From positions 7,440,001 to 7,504,000 of the forward strand of contig OX637297.1 in NCBI GenBank assembly GCA_951799445.1: 64,000 nucleotides of DNA, in the 5' to 3' direction. The position numbers were made by a program, and so were the translations under genes. Within the stretch, counting starts at the first letter, position 1; every line of letters begins with the position of its first letter. Origin of the DNA: Pseudisothecium myosuroides (taxonomy: Eukaryota; Streptophyta; Bryopsida; Hypnales; Lembophyllaceae). Of the stretch, positions 1 through 12,984 are shown piece by piece. Below the pieces are notes generated by a model. The model worked only from the letters and a program-made list of their open reading frames with translations. It made no database searches and had not been told where the DNA came from.

Positions 1-3000
1 TGGCCATTGCAAAATTCATGTTCACGTGAAATAAAAAAGGTGGGGAATGAAATGGGCCCTGCTCTTGAATGGCTTTATTTTTAAAAAGTGATGGAATTTC
101 ATACATGTACGCCAAAAATTCTATTGTGCAAGATGTAATTGCTCTTAAGATTTAGAATCCACCTCTGTTTTTGCTTCTTGCCCATTGCAAAATTCATCTT
201 CACGTGAAATAAGAAAAATGGGGAATGAAATGGGCCCTGCTATTGAAAGGCTTCATTTGAAAATAGTCATGGAATTTCTTACGTGCATGCAGAAAAGTCT
301 ATTGTAGAAGTTATAATTGCTCTTAAGAATTAGATTCCACCACAGTTTTAATTTCTTGCCCATTGCAAAATTCATCTTCACGTAAAATAAGAGAATTGAG
401 AACGGGATGGGCCCTGTCATTGAAAGGCTCCATTTTAAAAAAGTGATGGAATTTCATACATGCAGGCCAAAAATTCTATTGTGCAAGATGTAATTGCTCT
501 TAAGATTTAGAATCCACCCCTACTTTTACTTCTTGCCCATTGCAAAACTCATCTTCACGTGAAATAAGAGAATTGAGAACGGGATGGGCCCTGTCATTGA
601 AAGGCTTCATTTTAAAAAAGTGATGGAATTTCATACATGCAGGCCAAAACTTCTATTGTGCAAGATGTAATTGCTCTTAAGATTTAGAATCCACCCCTAC
701 TTTTACTTCTTGGCCATTGCAAAATTCATGTTCACGTGAAATAAAAAAGGTGGGGAATGAAATGGGCCCTGCTCTTGAATGGCTTTATTTTTAAAAAGTG
801 ATGGAATTTCATACATGTACGCCAAAAATTCTATTGTGCAAGATGTAATTGCTCTTAAGATTTAGAATCCACCTCTGTTTTTGCTTCTTGCCCATTGCAA
901 AATTCATCTTCACGTGAAATAAGAAAAATGGGGAATGAAATGGGCCCTGCTATTGAAAGGCTTCATTTGAAAATAGTCATGGAATTTCTTACGTGCATGC
1001 AGAAAAGTCTATTGTAGAAGTTATAATTGCTCTTAAGAATTAGATTCCACCACAGTTTTAATTTCTTGCCCATTGCAAAATTCATCTTCACGTAAAATAA
1101 GAGAATTGAGAACGGGATGGGCCCTGTCATTGAAAGGCTCCATTTTAAAAAAGTGATGGAATTTCATACATGCAGGCTACAAATTCTATTGTGCAAGATG
1201 TAATTGCTCTTAAGATTTAGAATCCACCCCTACTTTTACTTCTTGGCCATTGCAAAATTCATGTTCACGTGAAATAAAAAAGGTGGGGAATGAAATGGGC
1301 CTTGCTCTTGAATGGCTTTATTTTTAAAAAGTGATGGAATTTCATACATGCAGGCCAAAAATTCTATTGTGCAAGATGTAATTGCTCTTAAGATTTAGAA
1401 TCCACCTCTGTTTTTGCTTCTTGCCCATTGCAAAATTCATCTTGATGTGAAATAAGAAAAAAGGGGAATGAAGTGGACCGTGCCATTGAATGGCTTCATT
1501 TCAAAAAAAGTCATGGATTTTCATATGTGCATGCAGAAAATTCTATCGCGGAAGTTGTAATTGCTCTTAAGATTTAGATTCCACCACAGTTTTAATTTCT
1601 TGCCCATTGCAAAATTCATCTTCACATGAAAAAAGAGAATTGGAAACGGAATGGGCCCTTTCAATGAAAGGCTTCATTTGAAAAAAGTGATGGAATTTCA
1701 TACATGCAGACCGAAAATTCTATTGTGCAAGATGTAATTGCTCTTAATATTTAGATTCCACCACTATTTTTGCTTCTTGCCCATTGTAATTTCATCTTGA
1801 TGTGAAATAAGAAAAAAGGGGAATGAAGTGGGCCCTGCCATTGAAAGGCTTCATTTGAAAAAAGTCATGGAGTTTCATACGTGCATGCAGAAAATTCTAT
1901 TGTGGAAGTTGTAATTGCTTATAAGATTTAGATTCCATCACAATTTTAATTTCTTGCCCATTGCAAAACTCATCTTCACGTAAAATACGAGAATTGAGAA
2001 CGGGATGGGCCCTGTCATTAAAAGGCTTCATTTTAAAAAAGTGATGGAATTTCATACATGCAGGCCAAAAGTTCTATTGTACAAGATGTAATTGCTCTTA
2101 AGATTTAGAATCCACCCCTACTTTTACTTCTTGGCCATTGCAAAATTCAGCTTCACGTGAAATAAAAAAGGTAGGGAATGAAATGGGCCCTGCTCTTGAA
2201 TGGCTTTATGTTTAAAAAGTGATGGAATTTCATACATGCAGGCCAAAAATTCTATTGTGCAAGATGTAATTGCTCTTAAGATTTAGAATCCACCTCTGTT
2301 TTTGCTTCTTGCCCATTGCAAAATTCATCTTGATGTGAAATAAGAAAAAAGGGGAATGAAGTGGACCCTGCCATTGAATGGCTTCATTTTAAAAAAGTCA
2401 TGGATTTTCATACGTGCATGCCAAAAATTCTATTGTGGAGTTGTAATTGCTCTTAAGATTTAGATTCCACCACAGGTTTAATTTCTTGTCCATTGCAAAA
2501 TTCATCTTCACATGAAAAAAGAGAATTGGAAACGGAATGGGCCCTCTCAATGAAAGGCTTCATTTTAAAATAGTGATGGAATTTCGTACATGCAGGCCAA
2601 AAATTCTATTGTGCAAGATGAAATTGCTCATATGATTTTGAATCCACCACTATTTTTACTTCTTGGCCATTGCAAAATTCATCCTCACATGAAATAAGAA
2701 AAATGGGGAATGAAGTGGGCACCATTGAAAGGCTTCATTTGAAAATAGTCATGGAATTTCATACGTGCATGCAGAAAATTTTGTTGAAGAAGTTGTAATT
2801 GCTCTTAAGATTTAGATTCCACCACAATTTTAATTTCTTGCCCATTGCAAAATTCATCTTCTCATGAAAAAAGAGAATTGGAAACGAAGTGGGCCCCGCC
2901 ATTGAAAGGCTTCATTTGAAAATAGTTATGGAATTTCATACGTGCATGCAGAAAATTCTATTGTGGAAGTTGTAATTGCTCTTAAGATTTAGATTCCACC

Positions 3001-4254
3001 ACAGTTCTAATTTCTTGCCCATTGCAAAATTCATCTTCACATGAAAAAAGAGAATTGGAAACAGAATGGGCCCTCTCAATGAAAGGGTTCATTTGAAAAA
3101 AGTGATGGAATTTCATACATGCAGGCCAAAAATGCTATTGTGCAAGATGTAATTGCTCTTAAGATTTAGAATCCACCACTATTTTCGCTTTTTGCCCATT
3201 GCAAAATTCATCTTTACGTGAAATAAGACAATTGGAAACGAAATGGGACTTCTCAATGAAAGACTTCATTTTAAAAAAGTGATGGAATTTCATACATGCA
3301 GGCCAAACATTCTATTGAACAAGATGTAATTGCTCTTAAGATTTAGAATCCACCACTATTTTTGCTTCTTGCCCATTGCAAAATTCATCTTCACGTGAAA
3401 TACGAAGATGGGGGAGTGAAGTGGGCCCTGCCATCGAATGGCTTCATTTTAAAAGAGTCATGGAGTTTCATACATGCATGCCAAAAATTCTATTGTGGAA
3501 GTTGTAATTGCTCTTAAGATTTAGATTCCACCACAATTTTCACTTCGTGCCCATTGCAAAATTCATCTTCACATGAAAAAAGAGAATTGGAAACGGAATG
3601 GGCCCTCTCAATGAAAGGCTTCATTTGAAAAAAGTGATGGAATTTCATACATGTAGGCCAAAAATTCTATTGTGCAAGATGTAATTGCTCTTAAGATTTA
3701 GAATCCACCTCTATTTTTGCTTCTTCCCTATTGCAAAATTCATCTACACGTGAAATAAGAAAAATAGGGAATGAAATGGGCCCTGCTATTGAATGGCTTC
3801 ATTTTTAAAAAGTCATGGAATTTCTTACGTGCATGTGGAAAATTCTATTGTGGAAGTTGTAATTGCTCTTAAGATTTAGATTCCACCACTATTTTGCACT
3901 TCTTGCCCATTGCGAAATTTATCTTCACGTGAAATAAGAAAAATGGGGAATGAAGTGGGCCCTACCATTGAATGGCTTCATTTGAAAAAAGTCATGGAAT
4001 TTTATACTTGCATGCCAAAAATTCTATTGTAGAAGTTGTAATTGCTCTTAAGATTTATAATCCACAACTACTTTCACTTCTTGCCCATTGCAAAATTCAT
4101 CTTGATATGAAAAAAGAGAATTGGGAATGAAATGAGCCCCACCATTGAAAGGCTTCACTTGAAATAAGTGATGGAATTTCATACATGCAGGCCAAAAGTT
4201 CTATTGTGCAAGATATATTTGCTCTTATGATTTAGAATCCACCACTATTTTCGC
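1..4254. repeat. ~178-bp satellite array, block 1, with higher-order repeats
   Basis: Tandem monomers of 177-178 bp start near 3, 181, 359, 536, 713, 890 and onward. Each begins CCATTGCAAAATTCAT and contains GGGCCC, a CATGGAATTTCATAC-like box and AATTGCTCTTAAGATTTAG. Bases 1-470 are repeated almost exactly at 711-1180, so the left part has a higher-order unit of about 710 bp (four monomer types), followed by a three-monomer version. Farther right the monomers diverge. Short open frames inside it are not genes. Monomer length and HOR organisation are typical of centromeric satellites; no CENP-B box was seen. Confidence 0.95.
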
Positions 4255-6051
4255 CTCGGGTGGGTCACTCTTTGTATATTTTGTGCACCACATGCGGCGA
4301 GGGGGTCTTTTGGGGGGGACTATTTACCTTCAAGGCACCATTAAAAGGGTCCCTATAATTAGTTAATTTTGAGAAATGACCCATTTTATTGCACTCTATC
4401 ATTACTTATATTGCCAAGGTCAATGCATTTTTTTGTAGGCTATATTCATTATAAGTAAAAAAAAGTTAATTGAAAGTAATGTGAAAGCAAAAGTGTTACA
4501 AAAAAAGTCCCAAAAAAATGTGATTGGAATTTGACCTATCTTCTTGCTTTTTTAAACAATGATCAAACTTCAATGCGGTCATGTGTATAGAATGAACATG
4601 CAAAATAGTTTGTAGTTAAAATTCAATCTAAGCTACATGGGTGTCCTACTTTCAGAAGCATGAAATAACCAAGGAAAGCAAGAGAACATGTCTTCCAAAC
4701 AGATAGACACAAACACATCAAAGTAAAACTTCATTGAGGGAGAAGACTTGCACAAATTTGTCATTTACATGTGTTAAAAAACACAAGACAATGTCTGGAT
4801 TTTAATGAAAACAAAAACTAGCTTCTACTACATATAACCTATACAAACATAAGTCACATGATACAAAACGCTGCCACACAGGGTTTGAAAACAAGAACTA
4901 CAAACATGAAACTCAAACATCATTTGAATTCAAATACAATGAAATTGTTATTGACATGTGTTCAACAATACAAGGTAATCCTGGAATTGTACTCAAAATG
5001 TTTATGACCAATTACATATGCTTACCATTCAGCAATTTTAGGTAAGATTTGAAACGATGAAGCACAGTATCAAAATTGTAACAAACCCGCACACAGAACT
5101 AAAACTCAAATTGAATAAAACCGAATTGAAATGAGCATTTGCATGTCTCTAAACACACAAGGTTCAGGAAGTCAAGTACTATAGAAGTGAAGCATAAGTT
5201 TTGTTTTCCAACAACTTCACCTTGTTGTAGAATGTCGGAATGCCAAAATCACCCTCCATTGTTCACATCTTCACTTGTGTCACCGTGAGCCCCAAAAACT
5301 GAATCCTAACCCCGACCCAATCTGAGCATGTAAGTTTACCTTGATGAACTAAATCCTAACCTGGATTCAAATTTTTTCAATTGAGCAAGAACCAAACGAT
5401 GGAATTGGGAGAAAACATATCGTAAGTTAGGAATAACTCCCAAGTGCTTGAGATCTTGGCAACAACAACACCCCAATAAAATTGTCCAATTTCCAATTTG
5501 CAGCAGTGACCAAACCTACTCATAAAACGCAGCGGATGTCTTCAAAATTCACACATACAAATCCTTACACGCACACTGAAATCCTAAGCTCAGAAATCAC
5601 CTTGCAATTCCTTCAAACCGCTTTTACAATTGTTCCCACTTTTGAATTGTGACCAGCGCGGCAACAAAACTCAAATACAACAACAACTCAAAAATTAATC
5701 CTAAGACAGGTTCTTCTACATCGTTGCTTTGTCCACATGATTACAACTAATGGACAATTTTCCATCCACTGTACCTCTCACCTAGCTGTGCAACCACTTG
5801 TATTCACTAACTATACTAAATATGGTTTCTAGGATCCAATTCTTTGCACCCTAAATTACATGTACTAAATTTTTAATGGACTAGATTTGTAGGCTACCTA
5901 TATTATTTATAATGAATTTGTAACTTTGAATGTTCCCTACTTTACTTGTAAATTTTTTATAATTTTTTATAATTTTTACCCAAATTGAATTAAACCCTCT
6001 CTATTTTAAGCCCCACGTTGTTTTTAAAATGAGGGAAGTGACCCCCCCGAG
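4255..6051. mobile_element. ~1.8-kb non-autonomous DNA transposon in the satellite
   Basis: The 178-bp satellite stops at 4254 and resumes at 6052. The insert starts CTCGGGTGGGTCACT and ends with the inverted complement of CTCGGGGGGGTCACT (15-bp TIR, one mismatch). Flanks are ATTTTCGC (4247-4254) and ATTTTTGC (6052-6059), an 8-bp target duplication with one mismatch; monomers normally carry either version here. The interior is AT-rich with no long reading frame. An 8-bp duplication fits hAT or P-like superfamilies, but the terminal bases are not diagnostic. Confidence 0.75.
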
Positions 6052-6777
6052 ATTTTTGCTTCTTGCCCATTGCAAAATTCATCTTCACTAGAAATAAGAA
6101 AAATGGGGAATGAAGTGGGCGCCATTGAAAGGCTTCATTTGAAAAAAGTCATGGAATTTCATACATGCATGCCAAAAATTCTATTGTGGAAATTGTAATT
6201 GCTCTTAAGATTTAGATTCCACAACTACTTTCACTTCTTGCCCATTGCCAAATTCATCTTCATATGAAAAAAGAGAATTGGAAACGGAATGGGCCCTCTC
6301 AATGAAAGGGTTCATTTGAAAAAAGTGATGGAATTTCATACATGCATGCCAAAAATTCTATTGTGGAAGTTGTAATTGCTCTTAAGATTTAGATTCCACC
6401 ACTATTTTCACTTCTTGCCCATTGCAAATTTCATCTTCACATAAAAAAGAGAACTGGGAACGAAATGGGAGCTGCCATTGAAAGGCTTCATTTTTAAAAA
6501 GTGATGGAATTTCATACATGCAGGCCAAAAATTCTATTGTGCAAGATGTAATTGCTCTCAAGATGTAGAATCCACCACTATTTTTGCTTCTTGCCCATTG
6601 CAAAATTCATCTTCACGTGAAATAAGAAAAATTGGGAATAAAGTGGGCTCTGCCATTGAATGGCTTCATTTTAAAAAAGTGATGGAATTTCATACATGCG
6701 CGCCAAAAATTCTATTGTGGAAGTCGTAATTGCTCTTAAGATTTAGATTCCACCACAATTTTCACTTCTTGCCCATT
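6052..6777. repeat. ~178-bp satellite array, block 2
   Basis: Four further monomers of the same satellite, ending at GCCCATT (6771-6777). The array is cut inside the CCATTGC monomer start and resumes at 32583 with CATTGC, which shows that blocks 2 and 3 were continuous. Confidence 0.95.
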
Positions 6778-6800
6778 AAGGTCATATTCATTAAAATGAA
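6778..6800 (+). repeat. Left TIR of the 25.8-kb element
   Basis: Begins AAGGTCATATTC immediately after the satellite sequence CCCATT. It matches the inverted right end over 23 of 23 bases; similarity then continues patchily (a shared GTCATTTT a few bases inward). Confidence 0.9.
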
Positions 6801-7744
6801 AGGAGGTGGCGTGTCATTTTAATTCTGAGACTATATTTAGTATGCAAAAGAAGTCAATAATTTGAGACAATTTGATAAATTGAGACTGTAATATGCCAAG
6901 AGAATTACATATTTAGGTTTGTATAAAAAACAGCACCAACACATGTCATTTTGCACACTACAATTCCATATTTTATGTCGATATATGGATCCATTGCTAA
7001 ATTCACGTGTGTTTTTTGTCTCTTCAAGTAGACTCGCTTTGCACTTTTGCAAGGAAAGGGGTTCCAAGGAATTCAATGACATTCAAACTAAGATCATTCA
7101 TAACAAATAAATAATTATTAGATTGGCTACAAAAACATTATGTATAATTATAGATATAGAAATTCAAAAATACTCATTATAAATGATAAAAGTGCATGTG
7201 CCCTTATAAACAAACAAACGTGGACATTTGAAATACAAGTAATAAGGAGAAAAATACTCCATATAATATAGAAAATAACAATAAATTCAATTTTCTTATA
7301 TTAAACAAAATATAGAGCATCCAATTCCAGTATAATCAAATAAAAATCAGCACAATGTACTAAAGGAAATTGCAAATGAAATCTACTTCTTCTTCCTTCC
7401 TATTTTTTTTCCATTTTCTTTTGGACATAAAATGGTAAAAAAATAACCTATCAACTTTGAAAATTCCACAAAAACTCTCTTTCATACCTATTTTTTTTTG
7501 TCCTTCATATTTTTTACCTTCATTTTTATTTTTATTTATTTTTATTTTTAAAATACCTAAACTACAAACAACTAATACTCCTAAATAATGACTTCCTATG
7601 CCTACAAGCTATTCATCTTTGTGCCGAGGATGCTTTCTTCCTTTGAGCAACAATGTTGGCCTCCACGGACTCTTTGATGATGCAGATTTGCGTTTTCGGG
7701 ATTTTGAATTCTGGATCTATTGTTTCTGCTCTCACGCAAGGCTT
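6801..7744. other. AT-rich subterminal region, no gene seen
   Basis: Very AT-rich, with runs of T and A around 7380-7560. No plausible coding sequence. It separates the left TIR from the 3' end of the DUF7869-like gene and probably holds that gene's 3' UTR. Confidence 0.6.
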
Positions 7745-10265
7745 CTAAGCTGTCATTAGGGTATCCATATGATTCCAACTCAAGGAGACCTCTGTATCTT
7801 CACACCATATATTCTCTTTTTTAGTGTCCCACCCAAGATATGTATCCTCGTCAACGTGCTCAAATGACATTGGCATCCAGTACTGCAAGTGAATGAAATT
7901 GATATGCCCTGGATCCGGACTAGGGTTTGACAAAGCTCGAGCAAGCCAAAACGGGCGATGGTCACCATCCGCAGGACATACTGCGAGAAAATAACTGGCA
8001 TACATATCACGACCAACACGGAATGAAGCACGTGGACGGTCACGCTTCTTTCCAACAAAGGGTGCATCCTCTGCAAATTCTTCACGCACACTACCGTCCT
8101 GTAGGAATTGGTTCAGGTATTGGTCTTCCTCTTCATTGGTGACTATTGAATTCGGCCAAAATCCATCCCGCAATATATCACGTGCCACAAGTGGTTCATG
8201 CAAAGTGCTTCTCACACCTTCCCAGTACTTCATCACTGGCTCATTCTTCCTCCGGAACTCCCCAGACAAGTCTTGATTAGCCATTCCAGACCAAACAGTA
8301 ATGTACCCATCTACACCCTTACAAATGTCATCGAAGCCCTTCATCACTTTAGGTGACAAAGGTAGAGGGTTACCTCTTGGCAATTTAGGGCGTCCATCAG
8401 CTGTCTCCTTCCACAAGCGTATCCCCCCACCTTCCTTTGGCAACCAATCAATGTCTGTACATTGAATTTTGTATTGCATCAGGGGCCACCCACTCGAATC
8501 TTTAAAGAACTTGAATTGCTGGGCCTGTGAATGACCCATTAGAGATTCATCCTCTGTATGCAAGTACCCCTCTACAAACTTTTTGAAATCAGGAACCTCC
8601 TCAATGAGATGAGGAATTACAGGTTGCCTTTTGCAATCCATGAAGGACTTCATCAACCTTGGAACTGTGAGATAGTCATTAGTCTTCAACATGATGCTCC
8701 AACGACCAAACAGAGCATCAATGTCCTCGTGAGTGTGTCCAACAACGAGGAAATTTACGTAGACCTCACGAAAAACGGCTCTGTATACAAGCAGAGAACA
8801 GAATGCCAAAACCCACCGGTTTTTGTTGTCACCTGCACAATTGTCAAGTTGAAGATTCAATGTTGGAGGAAGACGTTGGGGTTGAACCACCTCCTCAAAA
8901 CGAGGGGGGAGAGATTCCACACATATTTCTGAGCTTTCCAACAAGGCTTTTGACAATGGATTAATTACATCCACTGCAAACAAGTGGCGCGAGGAGAATT
9001 TCGGTTCACCCTCAAGATCTCGCAACAACTTTGCGATAGAGCCCACGGTGTGATTAGAGTCCGATGCAAAGATGTCTAAGCCATAGTGCGCATATCTCAC
9101 ATCTCCATGCCCATGGGCTATCATGCCCATAATAGCGAGAGGCAACTTCATCAATGAAACGGTGCCCTTGTTCTTGTGAGAATAATGGGGAGAAACCGTC
9201 TTTGAGTGATCCATCTTGTCATGAATTATGGTAATAACCTTCTCCGGATACTTCTCGGACACTGCACGGTTTGCATAATACAGCTCCCTATGAGCCTACT
9301 GTCTATTGAGGTGAACTTTTAACTGTATAGTCCAAAAGTCTTGCGCCCGCAAACGTGGAGTACATGCGCTCCTCAATTGCATGAATCTATCGCACTCGGC
9401 ACAACGAGCAAAATTGTCACCACGAGCTTTTGGAGAGTATTCCGGAAATGAAGCCCGACGGATGCTGCTCAACCTGCTTGCTGAAATATGTGGCAACTGA
9501 AAGGTTGAATTGACGTTGTTGATCTCTGGCAAATGGTCCTTCCATTGAAATGATGAAGGCAGGACCATGGATGGAACTTTCTCCCCGGACTGAAGCGTCC
9601 TTGATTTGTGAGGCATCGGGTCTGCTTCCCTCTCTAGAATCAATTGAAGTGTGGCCGTTGCTTGTACGGTTTGAGTCCTTGGCTTCTTCAAGCCAAGGTT
9701 ACCATGGTGCAACGGCGGCTTATCTAGTTTCGCCATGCCCTTGTACCTATAAAAGGTAGCTTTCGATATCCCATGAATGGAGCACCACGCAGTGGGGAAA
9801 ACTTCATGATGTGATAAAGTAATCATGTCCCTCCCATTGGCATCAGAGTGGATTTGCTTATGTATGTCAAGGAGACGCGATTTACGTAATTTCACTCCGC
9901 CGTCCACATGAAGAACGGACCAAATGACTTGAATCTGCCCACGCGGAAACGGCTGCAAACAGTTTTTCGGGCAACAATTCTTGATAGACACTTCAATGAT
10001 TGCCTAGGGGGTGAGGAGAGCTTCTTTCTTCGGAGGGTTGTTTGGTTCTTTTCTCTCCCGAGAACTCTCATAAGAACGAACTCCACTTTGAACGCGCCGG
10101 GTAGATGCATTGACTGCGGCCTTGTATATAAACGTCTCATCATGGTCATAAAGACTGGCACCGTTGAGATAGGTCCTCGATATCGGCCAAGAGTGCATTG
10201 ACCACATCCACTGCGACGGAACATTGGCCTCACAAAGGGACTCCGCAATTTGAATTGCGACCCGG

Positions 10266-12453
10266 TGTGGGCGCTTATTTACCCACCCTTGGCAAATAAA
10301 CGAGCACAACCAGGTTCTTAGTAATCTAGGTCCAATTCCATCGATGGGTGTCTAACGTCAATCCATTGTGCCTTCCAAGCAATGGATCTTTCCTACCTAT
10401 CCTAAATTTTAAATATTCTACTGACTTATTACGGTTTAGGACTAAAACAAGGGAACAACAACTAGACTAAAACACGTGGACTTGGAACCCTTTCATCCCA
10501 AGGGGATTCAAAGCTTCGTCGTCCCCACGGGACCAATAAATGCGAGGACTTGAGAGCTTTGGTTCCAACCCAAAGCCTCCCCCCAAAAGATGCAACAACA
10601 AGATTAAGACACGTGGACGTGAGACTCTTTCATCCCAAGGGGGTTCAAAGCTTTGCCGTCCCGACGGGACCAATAAATGCGAGGACTTGAGAGCCTTGGT
10701 TCCAACCCAAGGCCTCTCCCAAAAAGATGCAACAACAAGACTGAGACATGTGGACGTGAGATTCTTTCACCCCAACGGGGTTCAAAGCTTCGCCGTCCCG
10801 ACGGGACCAATAAATGCAAGGACTTGAGAGCCTTGGTTCCAACCCAAGGCCTCCCCAAAATAATGCCATCAACGACCGGACTTTGAGAGCCTTGGTTCCA
10901 ACCCAAGGCCTATCCAAAAGGATAGACTACAACAGACTTTGAGAGCCTTGGTTCCAACCCAAGGTCTCTCCAAAAGGATAGACTACAAACAAACTTTGAG
11001 AGCCTTGGTTCCAACCCAAGGTCTCTCCAAAAGACAACAGAGAAATAAAAATCTGGCCCAAAGGGCCAGAGCTTAGTGTAGGGTGGGCGCCACCAGAGCA
11101 GGGAGAAGTGTGTTACAATGAGAGGAGGGGAGGTCCTCTTATACCTTATCAAGGCCTTGGAGTGCCCTCCAAGCGCCCTCCAAGCGCCAACCAAGCGCCT
11201 AGCTAGTGCCAACCAAGCGCCAAGCTAATGCCAACCAAGCGTCATAACTTGCCGTTGACTTTGACTATTTCAACACTAAGGGCTGGTCCTAACTCCTAAC
11301 TATTGGAGATCAACTCCAAATTGAAAACCGATTGCGCCATTGGCTCCAGATTGCCGTGTTTAGTCCAAGACCTCCCTACCCCCCGTACCGAGGCCAAAAA
11401 CCCTTCGTAGGCTAACCTAGATTAAAACCCAAATCGTAGTAAATTTCTAACTCTTGGGGGTCTCCTATTTTGAGAAAAGTAACTAGCCTAGGGTCTCCGG
11501 TAGATGCGAAAGAGTCGGGAAGGACTTTTGGTTGACTTCGTTTCACCATCGTATGGGCTCGGGATGCCGGTCAACGTGGCGGGGACCCCGCCACGTGGTT
11601 AATTCCCGAGGAATCTCGCCGGTTCGGGTACTTGCCGCTATCGGAATGTCGTGAAACTTCACGGAGCACATTATTAACATAAAACAAGCTAGTCTAATTT
11701 TTAGTGAGATTTTATTGTAACTTGGGTAATTTCCATGAAATTCCCGTTGGAGGTTAGGAGGGTTGACCACCCGGAAAAAGGTTCTTCTGCAAGTCGGAAG
11801 ATGCCGGGATTTTTCACGTGACCTCTCAGGGAGTCGCATGAAAGACGTGCGGGTGTGTTTCCGTACCTAGCACGATTGGTCAATGGAGATTTAAACTGGA
11901 CATCTCCTTGAATTAGCGACGGTGCGGGAATCTTCTGCAGGTGGAGGAATCTTGGCGAACCGATTTTGCCGTTGGACTCCTGGCATGGGATTCACCCTAG
12001 AACACCATCCTTGGGTTGTAGATTCCTCCACGGGCCCGGTCTTGCGTGACTGGCTCCTGCATGCTAACAATCGGGACTTTGGGAATTCGTCGATCTAATG
12101 GGGAATTCTAAATCTAACTCTAGGACCCGACCTAGTGGCCTCGCTGTGGATCCCTCGGACCGACCTAGCCATGAATCGCCACATTCATGGTGGGATTTAG
12201 CCCTTTTGGGGCTGTGTGACTTGAATCCTCCAAATCTAACATTTTTGTTATTTCTATACTATTTTTAGGCAAGGTTTGGAGGATTCTAAGTAAAAAAACA
12301 CAAATCTAGACCAAATACTATAATGGGCATGACACAACCCTATTTCGGTTCTACACTCTTTTTATGGATTTTCCTATACTTTTATCAACTTAAAATTGCA
12401 AATTTCCAAAAAAATAATTCTACGAGTCCCAAGTGACAAATTGGGAGCTCACA
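10266..12453. mobile_element. Solo LTR, 2,188 bp, inside the DUF7869-like gene
   Basis: It starts TGTGGGCGC and ends GAGCTCACA (TG...CA termini). CCCGG at 10261-10265 and again at 12454-12458 is a 5-bp target duplication, the hallmark of LTR elements. Excision rejoins the coding frame around a GDDRV-AIQIAES junction. No internal retrotransposon coding region is present, so this is a solo LTR from LTR-LTR recombination. Its first ~130 bp match repeats starting at 59687 and 62999. Internal tandem repeats are listed separately. Confidence 0.85.
10480..11035. repeat. Two tandem-repeat blocks inside the solo LTR
   Basis: Three units of about 138 bp share GGGACCAATAAATGC (near 10528, 10667 and 10804) and TTCAAAGCTTCGCCGTCCCG. 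They pass into four units of about 57 bp carrying GAGAGCCTTGGTTCCAACCC (10872-11035). Small open frames on either strand here come from the repeats. Related TTCAAAGCTTCGCCGTC motifs recur at 62845-62990. Confidence 0.85.
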
Positions 12454-12668
12454 CCCGGTCGTCTCCAAGTGGTTTCCCGTCCATATCAATGACAAGGTCT
12501 GCATCAACGCTATGGCAAATTCCTTTTGCCACCTCCGTCCCAGCTTCATTTGTCAGTGTCACGCACTTGGTATACCATGAGGCACGAGGAATGCCTTCAC
12601 AGGGTGCCACACTGGCCGACAAAGCTGGCACCGGATCTACAAACCCATTTGCGAAAGGATTGTTCATT

Positions 12669-12984
12669 CTGCAGCCAGTAAGATTAAAATAAGTTAAAGG
12701 ACAGGAAGCGAAGACATTAGATACGCAGTACATTATTAAAATTCAATGAGCATTGTATCAGTTCCATGAGCACCTCTATACAATGAATTCAATGAATACT
12801 ATAAGACATCACATGAAAAACTTGAACTCCCGGTTAGGATATTTCATATACTCTGACAATATTATCTTAAAATCAGATATAACTAGTAGAATTAATATAC
12901 ATAATTTATCACAGATTGGAAGATAATCCAGTGGAAACATATAATACTCTATGACTACATTACCTTCGACATGAAGATGAATAA
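12669..12984. other. Upstream flank of DUF7869-like exon, no gene seen
   Basis: On the minus strand a pyrimidine-rich tract and CTGCAG precede the exon that begins at 12668, so this is probably intron. I find no convincing upstream exon or promoter. Confidence 0.4.

Larger units (their letters stand above)
7745..12668 (-). pseudogene. DUF7869-like putative RNase H-fold transposase, decayed
   Basis: One frame on the minus strand runs from a plausible 3' splice site (CTGCAG before 12668) to a stop at 7745, once the solo LTR at 10266-12453 and one 5-bp duplication (2193 bp, a multiple of three) are set aside. The N-terminal part has a Cys-rich NCCPKNCLQ segment and a HGISKATFYRYKG helix-turn-helix-like segment. 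The C-terminal part resembles DUF7869 and shows acidic motifs suited to a DDE-type core: IIHDKMDHSK, LQLDNCAGDNKNRW and GHTHEDIDALFGRWS. In-frame TAG codons at 10004-10006 and 9296-9298 interrupt it; both could be CAG by one C-to-T change. Lying 1 kb from the left TIR, it is the best candidate transposase of the 25.8-kb element. Family assignment is from memory; catalytic role is inferred. Confidence 0.65.

Noticed and set aside
6382..6603. Open frame in the 178-bp satellite (also 32566-32766)
   Set aside because: The reading frame is repeated satellite text; the two similar peptides come from homologous monomers, not from a gene.
7745..10309. Stop-codon reassignment or programmed readthrough in the DUF7869-like gene
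   Set aside because: Both stops are TAG, but neighbouring genes also show TAA and TGA at the same kind of site, so simple C-to-T decay is the better explanation.
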